A program made the position numbers and the translations under genes. The notes under the pieces were generated by a model that did no database searches, was not told the origin of the DNA, and was given only the letters and a program-made list of their open reading frames with translations. Of a DNA stretch of 64,000 bases, positions 9,413-19,550 are shown one piece after another (position 1 is the first letter of the stretch; each line of letters starts with the position of its first letter). The DNA is taken from contig CP119314.1 in assembly GCA_029202385.1 (NCBI GenBank), positions 870,501-934,500 on the forward strand. The letters run 5' to 3'. Origin of the DNA: Candidatus Sphingomonas phytovorans (GTDB lineage Bacteria > Pseudomonadota > Alphaproteobacteria > Sphingomonadales > Sphingomonadaceae).

Positions 9413-9633
9413 TTGTATCTCCATTGAAATGAAGCGACGCCCGCTAGCGATGACGGTGCCGCAGGTCCATGGCAAATCAGGCAAACGCGTCGAACTTTTC
9501 GTCGCGCTGGTCGTCGGAGGCGGCATGGCGATAATGCGAGGCGCGTTGACTTGCCTCGCGGGTCTCGGTCGTGTCACCCTGGACAAGACGCGAACGACAA
9601 AGGATCGCGGGGCTTTTGACGAGAGGATTGGCG

Positions 9634-10152
9634 ATGGTTCGATCGGGGGTTGCGATGGCGCTCGGCCTTGCCCTTTCCGCCTGTGGCGGTGCCGGCATGG
9701 ACGGCAATGCGGTTGATAATGCTGCAGCTAATGCTGCAGCCAACCTGATCACCGCTACCGACAATGTCGCCGCCGGCGGTCCGGCACCTGGAGTGCTTGA
9801 TGTCTGGGCGGGCAAGCATCCCTCGGAAAAGATCGATGGCGTCACCTTCCTTGGCCAGCCATCGGTCAAGGCGGCGGTTATTGCCGTCGTTCCCAGCGGG
9901 AAGGTTCGCGATTTCGTGTTCGGATATAACGGCCCCGATGCACCGATCGTGAAAAAGGACGGACGCCTCCTCGCCTGGGGCTGCGAAGCGCATAATTGCG
10001 GCTATCACAACTGGTCGATCGCGATCACCCCGGACGGATCGAACGCCGAAGTCTGTTTCTACCAGGATGACGCGAAAGCCGATGGCCCGTCGACCTGGTA
10101 TGTCGCGGGCGGCAAGACCGAACAACGGCCGGGGAATTGTCCGTCCCAATAG
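9634..10152 (+). CDS. Putative lipoprotein of unknown function
   Basis: 172 residues. The N-terminus MVRSGVAMALGLALSACGG is a lipoprotein signal with lipobox LSAC, so the mature protein would begin at Cys17 or so and be membrane-anchored outside the cytoplasm. A repeat AADNAAANAAANL-like tract follows. The mature part carries WGCEAHNCGYHNW, with two cysteines that could form a disulphide, and ends near CFYQDD and RPGNCPSQ. I do not recognise the family. GAGAGGATTGGCG precedes the ATG. Confidence 0.7.
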   Translation: MVRSGVAMALGLALSACGGAGMDGNAVDNAAANAAANLITATDNVAAGGPAPGVLDVWAGKHPSEKIDGVTFLGQPSVKAAVIAVVPSGKVRDFVFGYNGPDAPIVKKDGRLLAWGCEAHNCGYHNWSIAITPDGSNAEVCFYQDDAKADGPSTWYVAGGKTEQRPGNCPSQ

Positions 10153-10221
10153 CCGGTCATGCATGGCGCCGCCGTCGCGCACGTCAGCGGGGAATTCATA
10201 TCGCCTTCGCCAGGCGCGTCG

Positions 10222-12297
10222 TTAAACGAGGCTTCGTTTGATCGACCGCTTCGCTTCCCGTGAAAAGACGGGAGCACCGTTATCGAAGGCCTTGATCGTC
10301 TCGACGATGTCGAACGCTGACGATGTCGATCTCACTTCGAAGGCGATGCGGAGCTCGCAATTCCAGCCGTCGCGGCGATAGCGGCTGACCCGCTCGCCCG
10401 ACCAGATGCCACTATTGGGATCGCCGCGCGTAATCCTCGCGACCGTATTGGGACCATAGCCTGATAGTTGCGTGCCATTGGCGCAGGTCCGGGGCTTGTC
10501 GGGCCAGACACCCGAGACGCTTAGCCGGCCATCCTCGTCGGTCGTCGTCACCACGACGTCGCCCTTGTCCGGCGCGATCGGCACGATGCGGACCGGCATC
10601 GCCGGTTCGATCGGCGGCGACACGCGGATCGGCAGGGTCAATGTGCTGCCCCCCGGCTCGAGTGTCAGTGTCGGACTGTCGGGAGAGGGCCAGGTCAACG
10701 GCCACAGCCCTTCGGAGATCGCGAGCCGCAGGCGCTCACCCGCCTTCAGCCGCTGGGCAATGAACCCGAGCGAAATCTCCACCTCGACTGGCTTGCCCGG
10801 GATCAGCCGGCGCGGCGCATCATGCCCGTCGCGATGAGTCAGGTTCAGCAGTCCACAGGCAAGCCGCCACGACGTCCCGTCCGGCATCACCTTGCACAGC
10901 CGCACGGCGACCTGCGCGACCGGCTTGTCGGCGGCCACGCGCAGCCTGACCGTCGGGACGCCGAGCAGATCCATATCGGCCTCGAGCGGCGCAAGATCAT
11001 AGGTGATCGACAAAGCATCGTCAGCCCGCTGGTCGCCCGGCATCTCTTCCTGTCCGAACGGTACCCATTCCGGCGTCTTCAGTCCGACCGCATTGTGCGA
11101 CTGATGACGGCGCGTCGAAGCTGGCCCGGCGCTTGGCGAGAGGCCCTTGTCGGTCAGATGCAGCGTGCGCGGCCGGATATGTCGCGATGGCCACGCCGCT
11201 TCCGCCGCCCATTCGCCCGGTATCTCGCCCGGGGCGGATTGGGCGGCGGTTGCCGTTGGCCGGTAGAAGCGCAGCATGGGCTCTTCCATGATGCCGGTGT
11301 CTTCGCCGCGCAGCCACTGCGACCACCAGCGTATCTCCTCGAAGGCCCAGTCGAGTGCCGGGCCGGGGCCGCCGAGCCAGGGATAGGTATGGCCCCAGGG
11401 GCCGACCAGCGCCTTGCGGGGGCAGGTGAGGCCTTCGAGCAGTCGCGGCACCGAATGGACATAGGCGTCGGCCCATCCGCCCACGACATAGGTCGGGCAT
11501 TTCACCGCGGCATAGTCGAACCTGAGCGATCCGTGCCGCCAATAGGCATCCTCATGCTGATGCTCGGTCCAGCGGGCGATGATCGGCGGAGACGCCTCGA
11601 GCCGCTCCTGCCACATTCGTTTCCAGTCCGGGCCGGCAATGGCAGGGTCCGGCGGGCCAGCCATGACGGCCTTGAAATTGGCCCCCCATTTGAAGTTCGT
11701 CAGGCCGAGGCAGCCCCCGATATAATGGGCGTCGTCGGTGTAGCGACGGTCCGAACAGGCCATCGGCATGATCGCCTTCAGCGCAGGCGGGTTGAGCATG
11801 GCGGTCTGGAGCGTGGAAAAGCCGCCCCAGGAAATACCGCGCATGCCGACCGACCCGTTGCACCAGGTCTGGCCGGCAAGCCAGGCGATGATCTGCGTGG
11901 CGTCATCCTGTTCGCTCGCGAGATATTCGTCGTGCAGCAATCCTTCGGAATCACCTGAGCCGCGGATGTCGATACGGGCAAAGCCGATGCCGTGGCTGGC
12001 GAGTGTTTCGCCCCAATAATCGTCCGCCGCGCTATAGGCATCGCGGGTACGATAGGGGATGTATTCGAGGACGACCGGTGCCGGTTTCGTCTCCGCATGA
12101 GCCGGCAGCCAGAGCCGGCCGCACAGCCGGATACCGTCGCGCATCTTTATTCGCACGACATCGATGCGCTTCACCTCACCCTTTTCAGGCAGCTTCCAGG
12201 GCGCGCGGCCATCGGCACGGGCGACCGCGCTTCGCCCGAGGGCAAGCCCGGCGACTGTTGCCGCCAGAAAATCCCGGCGTGAATTCAGCATGGTCAT
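10222..12297 (-). CDS. CocE/NonD family hydrolase with Tat-type signal
   Basis: 691 residues. The start MTMLNSRRDFLAATVAGLALG is a twin-arginine signal (SRRDFL). The X-Pro dipeptidyl-peptidase/CocE fold follows: RTRDAYSAADDYWG, IDIRGSGDSEG, nucleophile elbow RGISWGGF, acid GGWADAYV and histidine GPWGHTYP. The C-terminal third is the beta-rich domain of this family (LRLAISEGLWP). CocE-type enzymes hydrolyse esters or N-acyl bonds; the substrate here is unknown. GGAGGGGGTC precedes the ATG at 12297. It is divergent from the sulfotransferase-TonB receptor pair, and may act on the same nutrient. Export by Tat is inferred. Confidence 0.88.
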   Translation of the reverse strand: MTMLNSRRDFLAATVAGLALGRSAVARADGRAPWKLPEKGEVKRIDVVRIKMRDGIRLCGRLWLPAHAETKPAPVVLEYIPYRTRDAYSAADDYWGETLASHGIGFARIDIRGSGDSEGLLHDEYLASEQDDATQIIAWLAGQTWCNGSVGMRGISWGGFSTLQTAMLNPPALKAIMPMACSDRRYTDDAHYIGGCLGLTNFKWGANFKAVMAGPPDPAIAGPDWKRMWQERLEASPPIIARWTEHQHEDAYWRHGSLRFDYAAVKCPTYVVGGWADAYVHSVPRLLEGLTCPRKALVGPWGHTYPWLGGPGPALDWAFEEIRWWSQWLRGEDTGIMEEPMLRFYRPTATAAQSAPGEIPGEWAAEAAWPSRHIRPRTLHLTDKGLSPSAGPASTRRHQSHNAVGLKTPEWVPFGQEEMPGDQRADDALSITYDLAPLEADMDLLGVPTVRLRVAADKPVAQVAVRLCKVMPDGTSWRLACGLLNLTHRDGHDAPRRLIPGKPVEVEISLGFIAQRLKAGERLRLAISEGLWPLTWPSPDSPTLTLEPGGSTLTLPIRVSPPIEPAMPVRIVPIAPDKGDVVVTTTDEDGRLSVSGVWPDKPRTCANGTQLSGYGPNTVARITRGDPNSGIWSGERVSRYRRDGWNCELRIAFEVRSTSSAFDIVETIKAFDNGAPVFSREAKRSIKRSLV

Positions 12298-12566
12298 GAC
12301 CCCCTCCGCCCCGGAAAAAACCGGCATCGATGCCGTTTGCCGGTCGTTTTCGGCACAGCCTGCGGGGAACCTCCTCGCGTCACCAATGCCTTTTTGCAAT
12401 GCCATCATAGATTTTCGGTGGCGCGCTGATAGACAGGCGAGCCTATCCTGCGCCGCGCTATCCCGCTCTGCCCGGGATATCGAATTTCGGGACACCTGTT
12501 CTGCCCACAGCCATCGACGATCCTCCATCCGCGCCCCGGGAACCGACTATTGCCCAGGCCAGGCGG

Positions 12567-14510
12567 ATGCTGGGTACCGATCCGGCAGGGGCGGTGGCGG
12601 TCGCGCGAGCGCTTCTGAAACGCACTCCTCACGCGATGGAGATACGCTTCATCCTCGGCGCGGCGCTTCGCCGCTGCGGCGATCTGCGCGAGGCGCTGCC
12701 GATGCTTGCTCCGCTCACCGACGCTCGGCCTGACGCATGGGGGCTCCATTACGAACACGGGATGACGCTGGCGGCGCTCGGTCAGGGGGCAGCCGCGTCC
12801 GCCGCTCTGACGCGCGCGACCGCAGCCAATCCCAATTCGTCGCTGGCATGGCATGCCCTTGGAGATCAACTGCTCCTGACCGGCCAGCCGATCGAGGCCA
12901 GGGAGGCCCAGTCGCGCCCGCTGCCGGGCAGTCTCGGCGACGCGATGTTTGCCGAGGCAGCGAGCGCGGTGTTCGACGGTCGCGAGGGTGCGACGGACAT
13001 GCTGAGGACGCGCTTCGGTCTGGACCTGAACGATGTGGCGGCACTGTGCCTTCTGGCCGATGTCGGTATGCGCCTGGGGCGTGACGAGTCAGTTCTGCCG
13101 CTCCTCGCGGCCGCGACCCGGCTTGCGCCCGGCTATCTCCCGGCATGCTATCGTGAGGCGATTGTCCTTCACCGGCTTGACCGGCCGCAGGCAGCGCTTG
13201 CGGCGATCGATCCGGTGATTGCCGCGCGACCCGGTGTCGCCTTGTACCGGGCATTGCGGGCGGCGATTCACCTGCAACTTGGGCGCGAAGGGCAGGCGGT
13301 GGAGGACTTCGCCGCGGCGCTTGCGCTCGATCGGGACGATGCGCAGGTCTGGCACGGCTATGGTCACGCCCTGCGTGCAGTCGGGCGGCAGGCCGATGCC
13401 GTGGACGCCTATCGCCAGGGGCTTGCCCGGGCGCCAGCACTTGGCGAGGTCTATTGGAGCCTCGCCAATCTCAAGACCTGGCGTTTCCAATCCGCGGATG
13501 TCGATCGCATGGAAGCTCTTCTCTCGGACAGGGGGCTGTCTTCGGAGGATCGTTGCTACCTGCATTTCGCGCTCGGCAAGGCGAAGGAGGACGGCGCGGA
13601 TTTCGCGGATTCTTTCGAGCATTATCGGCAGGGAAATGCGGCGCGGCGCGCGACGCTTCCCTATGATGCGGCGGCCCATGCCGATTTCGTCGACCGGATG
13701 ATCGCGACGTTCAGCCCGGATTTCCTCGCGGCACGGTCGGGCGTCGGCCTTGATGCCGCCGACCCGATCTTCGTGCTCGGCATGCCGCGATCTGGGTCGA
13801 CGCTGATCGAACAGATACTGGCCAGTCACAGCGCGGTGGAAGGCGCGTCCGAATTGCCGGACGTCACGGCGATGGCACGGCACCTGGCGGGGCGCGTGGA
13901 CCCGTCCCATGCCTATCCCGGCTTGCTAGCTGATATGCCGCCGCTCGCCTTTACTGAACTCGGCGCAGAATATCTTGAACGGACGCGCGTGCGGCGATCG
14001 TCGGGCCGGCCTTTTTTCGTCGACAAGTTTCCCGGCAATTTCCTCCATGTCGGGCTGATCTACCTGATGTTGCCGAAGGCACGGATTATCGATGTGCGCC
14101 GCAACCCGCTCGCTTGCTGCGTCTCGCTGTTCAAGCAATGCTTCGCCCAGGGGCAGGCCTATAGCTATGACCTGGCCGATCTCGGCGGCTACTTCGTTCA
14201 GTATGAAAAGCTGATGGCGCACTTCGCCACGGTTCTTCCCGGTCGCATCCTGCGCGTGTCGTACGAGGATCTGGTCGACGATCCGGAACGTCAATCGCGC
14301 CGGCTGCTGGACTATTGCGGGATCGATTTCGAAGCGGGCTGCCTGAGGTTCTTCGAGACCGACCGGGCAGTCCGGACGCCGAGTTCGGAGCAGGTGCGAC
14401 GCCCGATCTTTCGCGACGGGCTTGATCAATGGCGTCGTTTCGAGCCATGGCTCGGGCCGCTGGTCGGAGCCTTGGGGGCGCTCGCGGACGAAGGCGCGGC
14501 GCGGCCATGA
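12567..14510 (+). CDS. TPR-repeat sulfotransferase family protein
   Basis: 647 residues from the first ATG. The N-terminal ~340 residues are tandem TPR helices (for example LHYEHGMTLAALGQG, VWHGYGHALRAVGRQADAVDAYRQGL). The C-terminal half is a sulfotransferase_3-like domain with the PAPS 5'-phosphosulfate loop DPIFVLGMPRSGSTLIEQIL, a FVDKFPGNFLHVG block and a 3'-phosphate block IIDVRRNPLACCVSLF. The frame remains open upstream (CTG at 12501 gives LPTAIDDPPSAPREP) without an ATG, GTG or TTG I can place, so the true start may be earlier or lost. It precedes TonB receptor 1 on the same strand (172-bp gap). Related bacteria often pair the two; the acceptor is unknown. Confidence 0.85.
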   Translation: MLGTDPAGAVAVARALLKRTPHAMEIRFILGAALRRCGDLREALPMLAPLTDARPDAWGLHYEHGMTLAALGQGAAASAALTRATAANPNSSLAWHALGDQLLLTGQPIEAREAQSRPLPGSLGDAMFAEAASAVFDGREGATDMLRTRFGLDLNDVAALCLLADVGMRLGRDESVLPLLAAATRLAPGYLPACYREAIVLHRLDRPQAALAAIDPVIAARPGVALYRALRAAIHLQLGREGQAVEDFAAALALDRDDAQVWHGYGHALRAVGRQADAVDAYRQGLARAPALGEVYWSLANLKTWRFQSADVDRMEALLSDRGLSSEDRCYLHFALGKAKEDGADFADSFEHYRQGNAARRATLPYDAAAHADFVDRMIATFSPDFLAARSGVGLDAADPIFVLGMPRSGSTLIEQILASHSAVEGASELPDVTAMARHLAGRVDPSHAYPGLLADMPPLAFTELGAEYLERTRVRRSSGRPFFVDKFPGNFLHVGLIYLMLPKARIIDVRRNPLACCVSLFKQCFAQGQAYSYDLADLGGYFVQYEKLMAHFATVLPGRILRVSYEDLVDDPERQSRRLLDYCGIDFEAGCLRFFETDRAVRTPSSEQVRRPIFRDGLDQWRRFEPWLGPLVGALGALADEGAARP

Positions 14511-14681
14511 TGCCTATATTGGATGCGCCCATCCGATTATTTTGCTTTCCGCTTGGGCCGAATCGCGAGACCTTCGGCATCAATCGGGGGCAGGCCCCGG
14601 ACAATCACAAGCTGACGCCCATGCAGGCTCGAGGCTGTGACGGACGGGCCTGATATACACTTTCGTCAAAATGGGGGGCTA

Positions 14682-17210
14682 ATGACAAAGTCACATGAAA
14701 AATCGGGCCGGATGAGCCGTCGTGCGCGGTTGCTGGCGATCCTGATGGCATCGGGTGCAAGCCTTGTGGCGGTCGCGCCCGGCACTGCCTTTGCTGCTTC
14801 CGATCCTTCCCCAGCGGCCCCTCCGGTAGCAACACAGGCTCAGGACGGAGAGGGCGCGCCGGCAGACGCCGCGAAGAGCGGCGAGCTCGCCGATATCGTC
14901 GTCACCGCCAACCGCTCCGGTGCCGAATCCCTGCAAAAGGTGGCGATGGCCGTCTCCGTGGTGAACGTCGACCAGATCACCAAGTCGGGGCAGGGCAACC
15001 TGTCCGATCTCGCCAAATTCACACCCTCGCTGTCCATCACCGAAGGCGCGCCGGGCTATCAGAAGTTCAACATGCGCGGGCTTTCGACGGGCGGCTATGC
15101 TTCGTCGGACACATCCGATCGCTCACTGGTCGCGGTGTATCTCGACGACACGCCGATCTCGGTGCAGGGGCAGACGCCCGACCTCAAGGTCTATGATCTG
15201 GAGCGCGTCGAAATCCTGCGCGGCCCGCAGGGAACGCTCTACGGGGCCGGGTCGATGGCCGGTACCGTCCGGTTCGTGACGGCCAAGCCCGATCTCAACC
15301 GGATGTTCGGAACGGCCGAGGCCGGTGTCTCGACGACCGAGCACGGTGCTGCCAGCTACAATTTCCGCGGGATGGTCAATCTGCCGGTCGTGTCCGATCA
15401 GCTTGCGGTGCGGGCGAATTTCTATGTCGGCCGCGACGGCGGCTACATCGACAATATCGGCACGTACAACAAGCAGAATGCCAACAGCAACCGCACCTAT
15501 CAGGGGCGTGTCGCCATCCGCTGGACGCCCACTCCCGACCTGACGTTCGATGCGAGCATGACCTATGAGCGCAGCATCGCGAACGGCCTCAGCACCGGCC
15601 TGAGCGGGCTTGCGCCCTACACCGTCTCGACCAACGGGCCCGAGGGTACCGACGATCGTTTCCGGCTCTATACGCTCGGTGCCGACTATGATGTCGGTTT
15701 CGCCAACCTGGTCGTCACGGGCGCCTATACCGATCGTGCGATCGGCTTCGATGCCGAGCCCGGTCCGCAGATCGGCTATTTCTTCCAGGACTATAGCGGC
15801 GGTACGCTGCCGATAAGTTCGACCACCTATCCGCTGTTCAAGGCGCCGACCAAGTACGACCAGTCGGTCACCAACAAGATCCCGGCCGAGCTGTATCAGA
15901 TCGATCAGAAGCTTAAGGACTATATGGGCGAAATTCGCCTGGTTTCGAAGGATGGCGGCCCTGTCAAATGGACGATCGGCGCGTTCTACGAAAAGCAGAA
16001 GCGACATCTCCGTCAGGATATCCCGACGCCCGGCTTCGATACGCTTTCCTACATGAATTACTTCTACGGCCCGTTCAACACGCCGAACGGCAAATATGAT
16101 TCGAAGCTGGTGGATGGCGCGTTCCAGTCGAACGATATCTTCTCAGGCCTGCAGGACATCGACGAGCACCAGATCGCTGCCTATGCCGACGGCACCTGGC
16201 ACGTCACCGACAAGCTCGATCTGACGGCGGGCCTGCGCTACTTCAACTTCAAGGAAAAATATTACCTGTTCGAAGCGGGTGTCTATGGCGTGGTCAACCA
16301 CGTTCCATTGACGACCAACGCCACCCTGAAGTCGGATGGCGTCAACCCGCGCGGCAATATCTCCTACAAGATCAACGACAATGTCATGATCTATGGCGAG
16401 GTCGCCAAGGGATTCCGCTATGGCGGCGGCAACCAGCCTGTGCCGCTTGGCACGCAGGGCGTTGCCGGCCAGTGCACCCAGAATCTCGCGGCATACGGGT
16501 ATAGCGCCGCACCGCTGACCTTCGGGCCTGACAAGCTCTGGAACTACACGATCGGCGAAAAGGCCAAGCTCGCCGGGGGGCGGATCACCCTGAACGCAAG
16601 CGCCTATTATATCGACTGGTCGGATGTGCAGACTCGCCTGCGCCTCGACTGCTCCTATTTCTTCACTGACAATAAGGGCAAGATCACCAGCAAGGGCGTC
16701 GAGCTGGAGACGATGATCAAGGCGAGCCCTGAGATCACGCTGGTCGGCAGCGGCTCCTACAACAGCTCAAAGGCGAAAGGCGATATCCCGACGGTCGGCG
16801 CGTTCGATGGCGACCGGACGCCTTATTTCCCGGCCTGGACCGGCTCGGCATCGATCTTCTACGATCGGGATGTCGGACCGGGCCAGTTGCACCTCCAGGC
16901 GAGCTACCAGTACCAGTCCGAGCAATATACGACGTTCAACAATTTCGCGACCAAGATCGTGAATGGCGTCCTGACCAAGAACGGCCCGAACTCGAGCTAT
17001 GCGGTCATCCCGGAATCGAACAATGTCAGCGCGTCGATCGCCTATGATATCGGCAATATCGAGCTCGGGGTGTTCGGCAATAACCTGACCAATGGGGTGA
17101 AGATCACCAATGTCGCCCGCGCCACCTACTACCAGGTCTATCAGGCCGGTGACCGGGTGACCTATGCCCGTCCAAGGACGATCGGTTTCCGGGCGAAGGT
17201 GAAATTCTGA
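14682..17210 (+). CDS. TonB-dependent outer-membrane receptor 1
   Basis: 842 residues. Signal peptide (RRARLLAILMASGASLVAVAPGTAFA), TonB box DIVVTANRS near residue 80, plug domain (LADLAKFTPSLSI-type segment, VEILRGPQGTLYGAGSMAGTVRF), and a 22-strand beta-barrel region ending in an aromatic residue (FRAKVKF). GGGGGGC lies just upstream of the ATG at 14682. Such receptors import bulky ligands using TonB-ExbBD energy; the plug and barrel do not reveal the ligand. A strong terminator follows. Neighbours are a TPR-sulfotransferase upstream and a convergent DUF3089 hydrolase. Confidence 0.94.
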   Translation: MTKSHEKSGRMSRRARLLAILMASGASLVAVAPGTAFAASDPSPAAPPVATQAQDGEGAPADAAKSGELADIVVTANRSGAESLQKVAMAVSVVNVDQITKSGQGNLSDLAKFTPSLSITEGAPGYQKFNMRGLSTGGYASSDTSDRSLVAVYLDDTPISVQGQTPDLKVYDLERVEILRGPQGTLYGAGSMAGTVRFVTAKPDLNRMFGTAEAGVSTTEHGAASYNFRGMVNLPVVSDQLAVRANFYVGRDGGYIDNIGTYNKQNANSNRTYQGRVAIRWTPTPDLTFDASMTYERSIANGLSTGLSGLAPYTVSTNGPEGTDDRFRLYTLGADYDVGFANLVVTGAYTDRAIGFDAEPGPQIGYFFQDYSGGTLPISSTTYPLFKAPTKYDQSVTNKIPAELYQIDQKLKDYMGEIRLVSKDGGPVKWTIGAFYEKQKRHLRQDIPTPGFDTLSYMNYFYGPFNTPNGKYDSKLVDGAFQSNDIFSGLQDIDEHQIAAYADGTWHVTDKLDLTAGLRYFNFKEKYYLFEAGVYGVVNHVPLTTNATLKSDGVNPRGNISYKINDNVMIYGEVAKGFRYGGGNQPVPLGTQGVAGQCTQNLAAYGYSAAPLTFGPDKLWNYTIGEKAKLAGGRITLNASAYYIDWSDVQTRLRLDCSYFFTDNKGKITSKGVELETMIKASPEITLVGSGSYNSSKAKGDIPTVGAFDGDRTPYFPAWTGSASIFYDRDVGPGQLHLQASYQYQSEQYTTFNNFATKIVNGVLTKNGPNSSYAVIPESNNVSASIAYDIGNIELGVFGNNLTNGVKITNVARATYYQVYQAGDRVTYARPRTIGFRAKVKF

Positions 17211-17231
17211 GGCTTTTGCCCAGGACGTCGA

Positions 17232-17261
17232 AGGGGGTGGCGCATGCCGCCCCCTTTTTTT
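17232..17261 (+). terminator. Rho-independent terminator after TonB receptor 1
   Basis: A ten-base stem (AGGGGGTGGC with GCCGCCCCCT, one G-T wobble) closes a four-base GCAT loop and is followed by seven T. It begins 22 bp after the receptor stop and also lies in the convergent gap before the minus-strand hydrolase operon ends. Confidence 0.88.
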
Positions 17262-17461
17262 GTCTGCGGCTGATGAGAACTGACTGAAGCAGATCCTTCG
17301 CGCCGTGCTGAAGGAACGTTGGAGAGTTTTGTCATGCCTGTCTGGGCGTGACTGCTCGGGCATCAGGAATATTATCAAATGAAATCATATTCTTGTGCGC
17401 GTAATGTGTCGTATTTGTTGTTGGAGAGTGTGACATAATCAGTGCGGCGGAGCATGGCGAT

Positions 17462-18640
17462 TCAGGGCAAAACCTTCCCGCTCAGGCGATGCTGGCGATA
17501 CCATGCCGCACTCTGGCTGCCGATCAGGCGGGCGAGATCGCCTTCAACGATCGCCATGTCTACGACATGGAAGCCCCAGTCGGGATAGTCGGTGTCGCCG
17601 ACCGTCGCGGTGCCGATAACGGCCTCGGCCAGGTCGGTCGCGGTGCCCGATTCTACATGAACCGACAGATAGGAAAAGCCATTCCGGACCGTGCATTCGG
17701 CCGATAAAAGGCCCGGCATCCGCACGAAGCGGGTCGGCACTGGCTTGCCCTTTGCCGACCAGATGGCAGGCTGCGTGAACTGCGCGACGCCGCCGCGCCA
17801 CCAGGGGAAGCCGAGCAGGGGATCGAGCGGCGCCTTGCCGCCTTCCAGCTTCGCCGGATTGGTGCAGCCCGCCTCCAGCCCGGCAGCCGACGTGCCGATC
17901 GGTGGCGAGCGGCCGAACAGGCCGCTCGCCGGTGGCGGATTGGTGTCGCGATAGCTTGCCCAGGTAACGACGCATCCGGTCTGCGTGGCCGAGCGGCAGA
18001 GCGGCACGGTCTTCAGGTCGCCGCCGACATCCTTGCCGCGCGGCACCATCACCGAGAAGCCGGGCAGCATGGCTGACAGCATGCGTTGCTGGATCGGTTT
18101 GCCGTCGATCTCCTCGGCCAGCAGGCGCTTCAGCATCGCCGAGCCCTGGCTGTGGCCGACCAGCACGAAGGGCCGCCCGCGATTGTCCCGCGCCAGATAG
18201 TCGCGCCAGGCCGCAAGGACATCGGCATAGGGCAGGGCGAAGTCCTCGGCCGACGGCGCGACTCCCTTGCGCATCGCAGCCCGCAGCGCCGGCAGCGTCA
18301 CCTGGCGGTAGACCGGCGCGAAGATGCGGCACCTGTCGCGAAGCGGGGCGGCCTGAGAGGCGACCATGCCCTGTTCCTGGCGATCCGGGATCATGTCGCT
18401 GTGCATCGTCTCGTCCATCGAGGTGGTCGGATAGACATAGAAGCAATCCGCCCTGGGCTGGCTTGCCGGCACAGGCCGGTCGGCCTTGATCGTGCCGTCA
18501 GCGCCGATGACGGTCGCGGCCATGTCACTCGAGCAGACGTCAGTCCGTCCGGGCCGGCACAGCCAGGTCTCGGGACGGCGATAATCGTTCGGCGCGGGTG
18601 TCTGCGCTGATGCTGCGGCGATCAGGAGAAACAGGCTCAT
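17462..18640 (-). CDS. DUF3089 alpha/beta-hydrolase 1, last gene of the demethylation run
   Basis: 392 residues. A short signal peptide (MSLFLLIAAASAQT) is followed by the DUF3089 pattern: ETWLCRPGR, DCFYVYPTTS, CRIFAPVYRQVTLPAL, nucleophile elbow LVGHSQGSAM near residue 165, and paired cysteines (PLCRSATQTGCVVTWASY). It ends with GFHVVDMAIVEGDLARLI. The family is an uncharacterised alpha/beta-hydrolase group likely acting in the periplasm on esters or lactones. It starts 22 bp after purU, so it is probably co-transcribed with the sarcosine-oxidase genes, and it is convergent with TonB receptor 1. Two paralogues occur in this window. Confidence 0.85.
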   Translation of the reverse strand: MSLFLLIAAASAQTPAPNDYRRPETWLCRPGRTDVCSSDMAATVIGADGTIKADRPVPASQPRADCFYVYPTTSMDETMHSDMIPDRQEQGMVASQAAPLRDRCRIFAPVYRQVTLPALRAAMRKGVAPSAEDFALPYADVLAAWRDYLARDNRGRPFVLVGHSQGSAMLKRLLAEEIDGKPIQQRMLSAMLPGFSVMVPRGKDVGGDLKTVPLCRSATQTGCVVTWASYRDTNPPPASGLFGRSPPIGTSAAGLEAGCTNPAKLEGGKAPLDPLLGFPWWRGGVAQFTQPAIWSAKGKPVPTRFVRMPGLLSAECTVRNGFSYLSVHVESGTATDLAEAVIGTATVGDTDYPDWGFHVVDMAIVEGDLARLIGSQSAAWYRQHRLSGKVLP

Positions 18641-18662
18641 GGTCGGTCCTTCAGGCTGACGG

Positions 18663-19523
18663 TCAATCCCGGAACACGATGGTGCGTGCGCCGTTGGCCA
18701 GCACGCGCCCGCTCAGATGCAGGCCGACCGCGCGGGAGAGAACCCGCCGCTCGATATCGCGGCCCTTGCGCACCAGGTCCTCGGCGGTGTCGGCATGGCT
18801 GATGCGCTCGACATCCTGTTCGATGATCGGCCCTTCATCGAGATCGCCGGTGACGTAATGGGCAGTCGCGCCGATCACCTTCACGCCGCGCGCATGGGCC
18901 TGATGATAGGGCTTGGCGCCCTTGAAGCCGGGCAGGAAGCTGTGATGGATATTGATGCAGCGGTCGGCTAACTTCGCCGACAATTCGTCCGACAATATCT
19001 GCATGTAGCGTGCGAGCACGACTAGGTCGGCTCCGGTCGCCTGATAGACCTCCCAGATCCGGGCTTCCTGCTCCGGCTTCGTCGCCGCGGTGACGGGAAG
19101 GTGGTGGAAGGGGATGCCGTCAAGATCGAGCGTGGCGAAGGTCTCGGCCGGATGGTTGGAGATGATCCCGACCACGTCCATGTCGAGTTCGCCGATGCGG
19201 CGGCGATAGAGCAGGTCGACCAGGCAATGATCGAATTTCGAGACGAGGATCAGCACCTTCTGCCGTTCCGCCGCGGGGCGCAGCGTGAGCATCATGCCGT
19301 AGCGGTCGGCCAGGTTGTCGAAGCCGCGCCGGAGGACAGCGAGGTCGGTGCCGGCTGGAAGGGCGAAGGCGGTGCGCATGAAGAAACCGCCCAGCTCCGC
19401 GTCGTTATACTGGCTGGAATCGGTGATGTTGCCGCCGCAGGCGAAGATATGCGCGGAAACGGCGGCAACGATGCCCGGCCGGTCCCGGCAGGATAAAGTA
19501 AGGATGAAATGCTGCGCTGACAT
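18663..19523 (-). CDS. purU: Formyltetrahydrofolate deformylase
   Basis: 286 residues. An N-terminal ACT domain ([20 protein letters not shown], residues 7-85) precedes a formyltransferase-fold domain with the catalytic segment [22 protein letters not shown] near residue 200 and [16 protein letters not shown] with its aspartate. PurU hydrolyses 10-formyl-THF to formate and THF. Placed after soxBDAG, it can unload one-carbon units that sarcosine oxidation puts on THF (after conversion of methylene- to formyl-THF). It follows the MFS gene by 27 bp. This association with Sox genes is seen in betaine-degrading bacteria. Confidence 0.95.
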   Translation of the reverse strand: MSAQHFILTLSCRDRPGIVAAVSAHIFACGGNITDSSQYNDAELGGFFMRTAFALPAGTDLAVLRRGFDNLADRYGMMLTLRPAAERQKVLILVSKFDHCLVDLLYRRRIGELDMDVVGIISNHPAETFATLDLDGIPFHHLPVTAATKPEQEARIWEVYQATGADLVVLARYMQILSDELSAKLADRCINIHHSFLPGFKGAKPYHQAHARGVKVIGATAHYVTGDLDEGPIIEQDVERISHADTAEDLVRKGRDIERRVLSRAVGLHLSGRVLANGARTIVFRD

Positions 19524-19550
19524 CGGGGCTCCAAGTAGCGATGAAAGGGA

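Noticed and set aside
18510..18575. The DUF3089-1 protein contains RTDVCSSD, which matches a peptide known from read-through of Illumina adapter sequence.
   Set aside because: The nucleotides (ACT GAC GTC TGC TCG AGT GAC) differ from the adapter (ACA GAC GTG TGC TCT TCC GAT), and the peptide fits the expected WLCRPGRxDxC segment of the family, so it is natural.
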